This document shows positions 1 through 5,936 of a stretch of 12,013 nucleotides of DNA, one piece after another. Made by a program: the position numbers and the translations under genes. Below the pieces are notes generated by a model. That model was not told the origin of the DNA. It saw nothing but the letters and a program-made list of their open reading frames with translations, and did not search any database. Each line of letters begins with the position of its first letter. Within the stretch, counting starts at the first letter, position 1. This DNA is from Anaerolineae bacterium (GTDB lineage Bacteria > Chloroflexota > Anaerolineae > JACIWP01). The stretch spans positions 1 through 12,013 of the forward strand of contig JACIWP010000077.1 in the NCBI GenBank assembly GCA_014360855.1. Direction: 5' to 3'.

Positions 1-178
1 TGCGCCACTGCCGGCGGACAGTACCCTCCGACGCACTTCCGTAGTTCAATGTTATCCACGTAGGCCCCTTCTGAATACTTGCTATCGCATGGCAAAAAGC
101 CTCCATTAGCACCGCCGCCGGCCCGCCAGATGGGACCCACAGGGCTTTCCGCACTTTGCAAACCCGGTGGAAAAAGGC
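1..178. other. Gene-free left edge
   Basis: No convincing coding region is seen here on either strand. The open frames that cross it lack a ribosome binding site and run into the promoter and leader of the acyl-CoA ligase gene. The first 63 bases are open in frame 1 up to a TAG at 61-63 and could be the tail of an upstream gene, but nothing in those 20 codons is recognisable. A 7-bp direct repeat TTGCAAA occurs at 156-162 and again at 189-195 inside the following promoter spacer. Confidence 0.5.
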
Positions 179-207
179 TTGACACGCATTGCAAAAGTTG
201 TTATATT
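179..207 (+). promoter_or_regulatory. Sigma-70-type promoter of the acyl-CoA ligase gene
   Basis: A perfect -35 box TTGACA (179-184) is followed by a 17-bp spacer and a -10 box TATATT (202-207). Transcription would start near 214, leaving an untranslated leader of about 290 nt before the ATG at 501. The surroundings are locally AT-rich compared with the GC-rich genes, as expected for a promoter. The assignment rests on sequence match and position only. Confidence 0.75.
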
Positions 208-213
208 GAAAGT

Positions 214-500
214 GTCCATTTCATCCTTGCGGCGCGCGATCCCGGCTGTAGTCTGAATATTCGCGGATATCTCTGTCTGGTGGGAGCTACCGTCCGCCTA
301 TTTTGCCGGCACCTCTCCGCTTCTGATGACGGATTGTTCGTACAGGGTTCCATCATCCCGCTTCACTGCACCCAACCATACTGGCGGCTCGTTCCCCCTG
401 CTTCATCGCCCGATGCCGGCCTCAAAGGGGAGGGTTTGGAGCCATGCGGCTCCTGTAATATTCGGGACATGGTCGTCACCAAGCGTAAGGAGGCGAAAGG
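214..500 (+). other. Long 5' leader of the acyl-CoA ligase gene
   Basis: About 290 nt lie between the predicted start of transcription and the ligase start codon. No conserved riboswitch or T-box signature could be recognised. A small hairpin of 6-bp stem and 4-nt loop, GGAGCC/GGCTCC, lies at 438-453, about 34 nt before the ribosome binding site AAGGAGG at 487-493. Short open frames in the leader have no ribosome binding site of note. Confidence 0.4.
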
Positions 501-2231
501 ATGGAAAGGCCCTGGTTGCGGTTCTATGAGGAGGGGGTGCCCCACACCATCGACTACCCACCCTACTTACTGCACGAACTGCTGGACCACACCGTGGAGC
601 GTTTCCCGGATCGACCGGCCATGATCTTCGGCGCGGCCGTGGGCTCCCGACTGCTTACCCGTGCCATCACCTATCGGGAGCTGGGGCAACTGGCCGACCG
701 GTTCGCCGCCGGCCTCCAAAGCCTGGGCGTGAAAAAGGGAGACCGAGTCTCCATCCAACTCCCCAACTGTCCCCAGTTCCCGATCGCCTTCTACGGCACG
801 TTGAAGGCCGGCGGTGTGGTCGTGTCTACCAGCCCCCTGTATGTGGCGCGGGAGATCGAGTACCAGTTGCGCGATGCCGGCGTCCAGGTCATGGTGACCC
901 TGACCCGTAACTTCCCTGACGTGGAAAAGGCGCGTCCGCATACCCCTCTGCGCCACGTTATCGTCACCAACATCAAGGAATACTTCCCCGCACCGCTCAA
1001 ACTGCTCTTCTCTCTGGCGGTGGAGAAGAAAGAAGGGCACTATCTCAAACTGCCGGAGCGCCCGGGCAACATCTGGTTCCAGGACTTCCTGGCGAAGGCG
1101 CCGGCCAAACCGGAACCCGTCCATATAGACCAGGAGGACCTGGCCCTGCTCCAGTATACCGGCGGCACCACTGGCGTCTCCAAGGGCGCAATGCTCACCC
1201 ACCGCAATATGGTGGTCAACACCATCCAGGTGCGCTCCTGGCTGACCGACACCAAAGAGGGCCAGGAGGTTGCCCTCTGTGCCGCGCCCTTCTTCCACGT
1301 GTACGGCATGACGGTGGGCATGAGCTTCAGCGTCTATGTCGGCGCCACCATGGTGCTGATGGCCAACCCGCGCCATGTAGATGAAATGCTGATGCTCATT
1401 GACAAGTTCCGGCCCACGGTCTTCCCCGGCGTGCCGACCATGTACGTGACGATCAACAATCACCCGGATGTGGCCGCCGGCAAATATCACCTGCGCTCCA
1501 TCCGCGCCTGCATCAGCGGCTCCGCGCCCCTGCCCGTCGAGGTCAAAGCCAAGTTCGAGGAGCTGACGGGCGGCAAACTGGTGGAGGGCTACGGCCTGAC
1601 CGAGGCGGCACCGGTCACCCACTGCAACCCGATCTACGGGTTGAACAAGGCCGGCTCCATTGGCCTGCCCTTCCCCGATGTGGACGCCAAGATCGTCGAT
1701 TTGGAAACAGGCGAGAAGGAACTGCCGGTGGGCGAGATCGGCGAGCTGGTCCTGCGCGGCCCGCAGGTGATGAAAGGCTACTGGAACATGCCGGAGGAAA
1801 CGGCCATCGCCCTCCGCAACGGCTGGCTGTACACCGGCGATGTGGCGAAAATGGATGAGGATGGCTATTTCTATATCGTGGACCGCAAGAAGGATATGAT
1901 CATCTCCGGCGGGTTCAACATCTACCCGCGCGAGATCGAGGATGTGCTCTATGAACATCCGGCGGTGAAGGAGGCGGTGGCCGCCGGCGTTCCCGATGAG
2001 TACCGCGGCGAGATGCTCAAGGTCTATATCGTGTTGAAAGAGGGCATGACGGCGACGGAGGAGGAAATCATCGAGTTCTGCCGTCAGCGTCTGGCCAAGT
2101 ACAAGGTGCCGCGAGCGGTGGAATTCCGTACCGAACTGCCGAAGACCCTGGTGGGCAAGTTCCTGCGCCGCGCCCTGGTGGAGGAAGAGCGCCGCCGGCT
2201 GGAGGAGAAGAAGAAGCAACAGCAGGCCTGA
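501..2231 (+). CDS. fadD: Long-chain fatty-acid-CoA ligase-like enzyme (AMP-binding, ANL superfamily)
   Basis: Predicted cytosolic enzyme that activates a carboxylic acid with ATP and joins it to CoA through an acyl-adenylate. The 576 residues match the usual family length. The ATP-binding loop YTGGTTGVSKGA lies at 219-230, GYGLTEA at 363-369, YTGD at 444-447 and the hinge/adenylate region starting DRKKDMIISGG at 461. The C-terminal catalytic lysine is K553 in PKTLVGKFLRR. Wording around these motifs resembles FadD-type long-chain ligases, but the substrate cannot be told from sequence. The ATG at 501 is chosen because AAGGAGG lies 7 nt upstream. The C-terminus is a charged Glu/Arg/Lys/Gln tail. 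The gene stands alone between its own promoter and a terminator, so no pathway partner is adjacent. The symbol marks the family; orthology to Escherichia coli FadD is not shown. Confidence 0.9.
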   Translation: MERPWLRFYEEGVPHTIDYPPYLLHELLDHTVERFPDRPAMIFGAAVGSRLLTRAITYRELGQLADRFAAGLQSLGVKKGDRVSIQLPNCPQFPIAFYGTLKAGGVVVSTSPLYVAREIEYQLRDAGVQVMVTLTRNFPDVEKARPHTPLRHVIVTNIKEYFPAPLKLLFSLAVEKKEGHYLKLPERPGNIWFQDFLAKAPAKPEPVHIDQEDLALLQYTGGTTGVSKGAMLTHRNMVVNTIQVRSWLTDTKEGQEVALCAAPFFHVYGMTVGMSFSVYVGATMVLMANPRHVDEMLMLIDKFRPTVFPGVPTMYVTINNHPDVAAGKYHLRSIRACISGSAPLPVEVKAKFEELTGGKLVEGYGLTEAAPVTHCNPIYGLNKAGSIGLPFPDVDAKIVDLETGEKELPVGEIGELVLRGPQVMKGYWNMPEETAIALRNGWLYTGDVAKMDEDGYFYIVDRKKDMIISGGFNIYPREIEDVLYEHPAVKEAVAAGVPDEYRGEMLKVYIVLKEGMTATEEEIIEFCRQRLAKYKVPRAVEFRTELPKTLVGKFLRRALVEEERRRLEEKKKQQQA

Positions 2232-2248
2232 AACCAAGCCTCTGCGCG

Positions 2249-2290
2249 GAAACAGGTGACCGTCCCCCGGAGGCGACGGTCGCCTGTTTC
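2249..2290 (+). terminator. Intrinsic terminator after the acyl-CoA ligase gene
   Basis: Two 16-base arms (2249-2264 and 2275-2290) pair completely, with one G-T wobble, around a 10-nt loop. The right arm ends GTTTC and continues TTGTTG, a modest U-rich tail. It begins 18 nt after the stop codon. Each arm also contains a 13-base near-palindrome of the form GGYGACNGTCNCC (2255-2267 and 2272-2284), which recurs in another intergenic hairpin of this window. Confidence 0.8.
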
Positions 2291-2323
2291 TTGTTGCCGC
2301 GGCTCAGCCGCCGGACGACCACA

Positions 2324-2354
2324 AGCGACAGTCCCTCCGCCGGTGGCTGTCGCC
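2324..2354. repeat. Second, imperfect hairpin of the same repeat type
   Basis: GCGACAG (2325-2331) pairs with CTGTCGC (2347-2353) around a 15-nt loop. The right half, GGTGGCTGTCGCC (2342-2354), matches the 13-base near-palindrome seen in the terminator just upstream. It could be a decayed second terminator or a copy of a dispersed repeat. There is no T-run behind it. Confidence 0.4.
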
Positions 2355-2398
2355 TGGCAGCGACCCGCCGGCGCACGCGGTCTGTAGTCCCGCGGCCG

Positions 2399-2427
2399 TT
2401 GCGCCATATAGCGGAGTGTGCTATAAT
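2399..2427 (+). promoter_or_regulatory. Promoter of the DUF4013 membrane gene group
   Basis: A perfect -10 box TATAAT (2422-2427) lies 17 bp after a weak -35 box TTGCGC (2399-2404). Transcription would start near 2434. The position, after the upstream terminator and before a well-formed ribosome binding site, fits a promoter for the genes starting at 2610. Confidence 0.6.
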
Positions 2428-2433
2428 ATGGTC

Positions 2434-2609
2434 AAGTGTTGGATATCTATCTTCTCCATGGGCCTGTGAACGGTTGGGGTCCGGGGCGCCGCGCAGATGA
2501 GGGAGGATACCGCCGGCTGTCCCGCAGATGGGTGACGTAGGATTACCTCTTTTCGGCCGTCAGGTGTCAGTTTCTTTCCACATCTCGTTCCACCAGGAGG
2601 GAGGTACAA
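2434..2609 (+). other. Leader of the DUF4013 gene group
   Basis: The leader of about 175 nt contains an imperfect direct repeat. CGCAGATG occurs at 2492-2499 and 2523-2530, each followed within 20 nt by AGGAT and ACC. No known riboswitch class is recognised. The ribosome binding site AGGAGGGAGG at its end (2595-2604) is strong. Confidence 0.35.
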
Positions 2610-3281
2610 ATGGACGTCGGCAAATCTTTTTCGTACGTTTTCGAGGATGAGCAATGGCTCACCAAGGTGCTCATCGGCGGCCTGTTCATGTTGGCTTCCG
2701 TGGTGTTGGTCGGCATCCCCTTTGTCCTGGGCTATATCGTAGAGACCTTACGCAATATCATGGAAGGCCAGGCAAAGCCCCTGCCCGAGTGGGTGGATCT
2801 GGGGGAAAAGTTCAAAAAGGGCCTGCTCCTGGCGGCCATCCTCATCGTGTGGGGCATTCCCATCTGGATCATCGCCTGCTTCCAGGCAGTGATCACAGCC
2901 ATTATAGGGGACAGCTCTTCCGCCGCCGGCTTTGTGACAGCCATCTCCTGCCTCACCTCCGTCCTGAGCATCTTGTGGGGCATCATTATGGCCTTGCTTG
3001 AGCCGGCCATCTTCACCCGCTTCGCCCTGAAGCCGGAATTCAGCTCCGGCTTCGCCTTCGAGGAACTGTGGCGCTTCACGGTGGAGAACATTGGCAACGT
3101 GATCATCGCCGTTCTGCTCTCCATCGTGGCCTCGTTCATCGCAGGTTTTGGTGTCATCCTGTGCGGCGTGGGCGTCTTCCTGACCTCTTTCTGGGCGTAT
3201 CTGGTCATGGCGCATCTGTTCGGCCAGGTCTATTTGCAGCGCAAGGGGGGCGCCGGCGAGGAACTGACGGCCGCATTGTAA
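2610..3281 (+). CDS. DUF4013 family membrane protein
   Basis: Function is not known. The 223-residue protein has long hydrophobic stretches at about 18-45, 70-100, 104-132, 160-185 and 188-206, with no signal peptide cleavage site evident. The loop LPEWVDLGEKFKKGL (58-72), joining the first two hydrophobic segments, is the hallmark seen in DUF4013 proteins, which occur in archaea and Chloroflexota. The overall length fits. The start at 2610 follows AGGAGGGAGG with good spacing, and a separate promoter and leader precede it. The downstream DUF2085 and small membrane genes are close and co-directional, so the three are probably co-transcribed. A membrane or envelope role is all that can be inferred. 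Confidence 0.8.
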   Translation: MDVGKSFSYVFEDEQWLTKVLIGGLFMLASVVLVGIPFVLGYIVETLRNIMEGQAKPLPEWVDLGEKFKKGLLLAAILIVWGIPIWIIACFQAVITAIIGDSSSAAGFVTAISCLTSVLSILWGIIMALLEPAIFTRFALKPEFSSGFAFEELWRFTVENIGNVIIAVLLSIVASFIAGFGVILCGVGVFLTSFWAYLVMAHLFGQVYLQRKGGAGEELTAAL

Positions 3282-3311
3282 CCGCCGCGCCATAGGGGGC
3301 GTTTCTCCGAC

Positions 3312-3848
3312 ATGGTGCATAGCAGGCGCTGGAACGCGCGGTTAGATGACCTGGCTGAGCGCGCCGGCCGCTGGGCGGAGACGCACTGGCCGGTGATGCT
3401 GGCGGCGGCCTGGGGCGGGGTACTGCTCTTGGCCGCCGCGGCGCCGCTGGCTCGGGCCGCCGGCCTGCATTCCCTGTCCGCCGGCGTATACGCCCTGTTT
3501 CACCTGATATGTCATCAGGAGCCGGCGCGTTCCCTCTGGATCGCCGGCCATCCCATGGCCCTCTGCGCCCGTGATGTCGGGCTGTACGGCGGTCTGTGGC
3601 TGGGCCTGCTGATCACCCTCTGGCGCAGGGTCTTCATCCCCGGCTGGATAGCCCTCCTGTGCGTCCTGCCCATGGCGCTGGATGGCGGCACGCAACTGCT
3701 GGGCCTGCGCGAGAGCACCAATGCTCTGCGGCTGATCACGAGCGCGCTGGCCGGCGTGGTTGCCGGCATCTATCTGGGTGCCAAGGTAGGGTATCTGCAC
3801 GTTTCCATCACACCATCTCGCTCCAGGGGAGCCAGGGCCAGTGGCTGA
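3312..3848 (+). CDS. DUF2085 family membrane protein
   Basis: This is an uncharacterised integral membrane protein of 178 residues. The DUF2085 pattern is clear: a CHQ motif at 67-69 followed by RSLWIAGHPMALCARDVGLY with a second cysteine at 85, then DGGTQLLGLRES from 124 and STNALR just after. Hydrophobic helices lie at about 28-50, 92-103, 108-124 and 140-160. The Cys-His and Cys-Ala-Arg-Asp motifs could bind a metal or form a redox centre, but this is inference. The ATG at 3312 is used although its ribosome binding site (AGGGGG near 3294) is about 12 nt away. The gene lies 30 nt after the DUF4013 gene and overlaps the next gene by 8 nt, which supports an operon. Confidence 0.85.
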   Translation: MVHSRRWNARLDDLAERAGRWAETHWPVMLAAAWGGVLLLAAAAPLARAAGLHSLSAGVYALFHLICHQEPARSLWIAGHPMALCARDVGLYGGLWLGLLITLWRRVFIPGWIALLCVLPMALDGGTQLLGLRESTNALRLITSALAGVVAGIYLGAKVGYLHVSITPSRSRGARASG

Positions 3849-4050
3849 GGAACGCGAATCTCCCATCGAGGTGCCCGTACCAGGAGAGCCGGTGGGGCCG
3901 GCCCATCCCGGCTGTACCGCGGTGCTCATCCTTTTGCTGGTCGTGCTGTTGCTGTGCTGTGGCCTGGTGGTGGCCGGCATCGGCGTGTATTACTCCAACC
4001 CCGCATTCCGCGCCTTCATCATCAACTTGATGGAACTGCTGACCGGCTAG
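3841..4050 (+). CDS. Small single-helix membrane protein, unknown function
   Basis: A 69-residue protein starting at GTG 3841, inside the end of the DUF2085 gene (8-nt overlap), with GGGGAG-like ribosome binding sequence about 11 nt upstream. The N-terminal 25 residues are acidic and proline-rich (likely cytosolic or surface-exposed tail). One transmembrane segment at about 26-50 is rich in Leu, Val and Cys (CC at 39-40). A short tail of about 19 residues ends the protein. No family is recognised. The overlap and shared direction make translational coupling to the DUF2085 gene likely, so it may be a small partner of that protein. The coding call rests on the overlap, the single clean helix and the lack of any competing frame. 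Confidence 0.6.
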   Translation: MAEERESPIEVPVPGEPVGPAHPGCTAVLILLLVVLLLCCGLVVAGIGVYYSNPAFRAFIINLMELLTG

Positions 4051-4190
4051 CGCACCCAGCCGTCGGATATGGCGCTGATCACGGGTGACCCTTCCCTCAT
4101 CGCCGGCGTCGACGCTTCCACACGCAATTTGTGCTTTCTGGCAGTGTTTGCTATCATGATAGCAGCCTCATGCCAGAGGAGGACTCCAGC
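4051..4190 (+). promoter_or_regulatory. Promoter region with palindromic operator-like site
   Basis: A promoter-like pair, TTGTGC (4129-4134) and TATCAT (4152-4157) with 17-bp spacing, precedes the GTG start at 4191. The -10 box lies within a perfect 16-bp palindrome, TGCTATCATGATAGCA (4149-4164), which would suit a dimeric repressor. A further 10-bp palindrome, GCGTCGACGC, is at 4106-4115. No strong terminator for the preceding genes is visible. The promoter match is moderate; the palindrome is exact. Confidence 0.5.
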
Positions 4191-4496
4191 GTGGCAGTCA
4201 AACTGTTGATGAGCTGGGACATCAAGCCGGGGATGGAGACCGCTTACTTCAATTTCGTCATCCATGAGTTTGGCCCGCGCATGATGAAATTGGGCCTGCG
4301 GCCCACCGATGCCTGGTACACGGTCTACGGCAACGCGCCCCAGATCCAGACCGGCGGGGAGGCTTCCGACCGCGAGACCCTCGAGCGTATCCTGGAATCC
4401 GAGGAATGGCAGGAGCTCAAGCGCAAGCTTCTGGAATATGTCACGAACTACCGCCAGATTATCGTCCCCTCCACCGGCCGCTTCCAGATTTTCTGA
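4191..4496 (+). CDS. Small soluble protein, possible dimeric alpha/beta-barrel fold
   Basis: The 101-residue protein has no signal peptide or membrane segment. The N-terminus (MAVKLLMSWDIKPGMETAYFNFV), an amphipathic helix ending in GPRMMKLGL, the central WYTVYGNAPQIQTGGEA strand region and a helix around EEWQELKRKLLEYV recall the ABM/NIPSNAP-like dimeric alpha/beta barrel in which helix and strand order repeats. This is a fold impression only and no family is certain. The GTG at 4191 is preferred over an earlier in-frame GTG at 4131 because GAGGAGG lies 8 nt upstream and because the earlier codon would fall inside the promoter. The next gene follows after 33 nt and may be co-transcribed. Confidence 0.7.
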   Translation: MAVKLLMSWDIKPGMETAYFNFVIHEFGPRMMKLGLRPTDAWYTVYGNAPQIQTGGEASDRETLERILESEEWQELKRKLLEYVTNYRQIIVPSTGRFQIF

Positions 4497-4529
4497 GCTG
4501 AGCACATCTTACCCAACGGAGCTGTGACC

Positions 4530-5936
4530 ATGCTGGCCCTTGTCCGACGTCTCCGCTATTTGTTCGCCACGCCTGCTGGCAATCTGCTCACCGTCACCGC
4601 CTGGGAAGCGCTCATTGTCGCCTTTCTGAGCACCTTCTCTGCGCCGCTGCGCGCCCTGCTGGGAATCCCGCCGGCCGACCTCCCCGAGGCCCTGCGGGTG
4701 AGCCGCATCATCATGGTCTATCACTCCCTGGCCGTCCCATTTGTGGCGGCTGTCGCCTATCTGACGCTGGACCTGGTGCCGGTGCCGGCGGAACTGGCGC
4801 AGTCGGTGCGGCGCATCATCACGCCAGGTTACATGCTCACCAGCATCGGCGCGCTGGGGTTTGCCTATTTCGGACGCAACTGGCTCCTGCACGGCATTTT
4901 CCTGTTGGGGCTGTCGCTGGTCTTTTACGCCGGCGTCTTGCTGGCGGCCGGCCTGTGGCCAGGAAGGGAGCGGCTGTCCTCGCCTGACTATGCAGGCTGG
5001 GGGAATATCTCTCTGGAGCGGCTGGCATTCTTCGTGACCGCGGTGGCACTGCTCATCTCTGCCGTCATCGGTGCCGGCGCCGGCTCCTTCTTCGGCAACG
5101 GATTTCGCGCGGTCCTGGCGGAGGACATCGTGCGGGAGGAGCACAACCTGGGAGAGCTGGCTGTCATCGCCCATCTGCATATCATGCTGGCGCTGATTGA
5201 CGTAGCGATCCTACTGCTCATCGTGCGCCGTTTCGACCTGAAAGGGCGTTTGCACAAGATCGCCATGCCCCTGACCATCGCCGGCACGGTCGTGCTCTCC
5301 ATCGGAGCCTGGAGCGTCATGCTGTGGGAGGGCATCGCCCACAAGATCATCTACGTGGGCAGTACCCTGCTTCTTTTCGCCGCCCTGTTGATGACCATCG
5401 CCGGCATCGGGGCCGTCATCCGTGCACACAGCGCGGCGCGCGGCTGGCACCGGCCGACCGCCGGCCAGCGACTGCATGCCCTGCTGGCCGACCCCCTGCA
5501 CTTCGGCCCCTTCTTCCAGATGATCTGGCTCCAGCCGGTAATGGTCTTCCCCGGCCTGTACACCGCGGTCAAGCTGGATGAGATATACCGGGCATGGCCC
5601 TTCGAGGCGGAGCGGCGCATCCTGGTGGGGCACTGGCATATCCTGGCGACGCTGTCCGCCACCATTATGCTGTTGCTGGTGGCGGACCGACTGCGCCTCG
5701 CCGGCCGACTGCGGCAGTGGGTGGGGTGGGGGACCATCGTCGGGAGCGACCTGGCCTTCGCCGCCGGCGTGGTGTACGAATATCTCCCGCCGGCCGCCGA
5801 CCGGACATGGGCGATGCCCCTGCTGGACGCCGGCCTGAGCGTTGCCCTGCTGGCCCTGGCGGCGTTCATGGTGAGTCGGCTGATTGACTTGTTCCGCCCC
5901 CAGGGCCAGTGGGCAGAGGAGCTATCCGAGAGTTAG
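4530..5936 (+). CDS. Twelve-helix membrane protein resembling heme-copper oxidase subunit I
   Basis: This 468-residue protein has about 12 hydrophobic segments (near 18-40, 57-82, 95-115, 118-143, 163-187, 207-233, 243-267, 270-297, 326-348, 364-385, 395-418 and 428-450). Histidines stand in segments 2 (YH65), 6 (H215-L-H217) and 10 (GH368-W-H370). Segment pairs 6-7 and 10-11 align with each other: HxHI, a basic GRL turn (239-241 and 392-394) and then a TI-x-G helix. Segments 2-3 follow the same plan more weakly. A 12-helix, pseudo-threefold layout with His in helix 2 and HxH in helix 10 is that of heme-copper oxidase subunit I, so heme b binding is inferred. The adjacent His pair of helix 7, needed for CuB, is absent, so oxygen reduction is not supported. 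ATG 4530 has CGGAG 8 nt upstream; GTG 4524 is too close to it. The 3' end overlaps the convergent MFS gene. Confidence 0.75.
   Translation: MLALVRRLRYLFATPAGNLLTVTAWEALIVAFLSTFSAPLRALLGIPPADLPEALRVSRIIMVYHSLAVPFVAAVAYLTLDLVPVPAELAQSVRRIITPGYMLTSIGALGFAYFGRNWLLHGIFLLGLSLVFYAGVLLAAGLWPGRERLSSPDYAGWGNISLERLAFFVTAVALLISAVIGAGAGSFFGNGFRAVLAEDIVREEHNLGELAVIAHLHIMLALIDVAILLLIVRRFDLKGRLHKIAMPLTIAGTVVLSIGAWSVMLWEGIAHKIIYVGSTLLLFAALLMTIAGIGAVIRAHSAARGWHRPTAGQRLHALLADPLHFGPFFQMIWLQPVMVFPGLYTAVKLDEIYRAWPFEAERRILVGHWHILATLSATIMLLLVADRLRLAGRLRQWVGWGTIVGSDLAFAAGVVYEYLPPAADRTWAMPLLDAGLSVALLALAAFMVSRLIDLFRPQGQWAEELSES

Noticed and set aside
1..30. GCCACTG near the left edge, reminiscent of a cobalamin riboswitch
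   Set aside because: The remaining conserved elements are not visible, the window cuts it off, and no cobalamin gene follows directly.
156..195. TTGCAAA direct repeat, 33 bp apart, as operator pair
   Set aside because: Seven bases twice near a promoter is suggestive, but too short to claim without comparison to other promoters.
79..624. Open frame of 181 codons on the plus strand
   Set aside because: It spans the promoter and leader, overlaps the true ligase start, has no ribosome binding site and its product has no recognisable features.
567..2237. Long antisense frame of 556 codons opposite the acyl-CoA ligase gene
   Set aside because: It is a GC-driven shadow: the product is rich in His, Arg, Asp and Gly with no domain, and the sense strand encodes a clear ligase.
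2421..2654. Minus-strand frame whose first residues look like an ABC ATPase start
   Set aside because: Only about ten residues look familiar, there is no Walker A motif, and it overlaps the promoter, leader and start of the DUF4013 gene.
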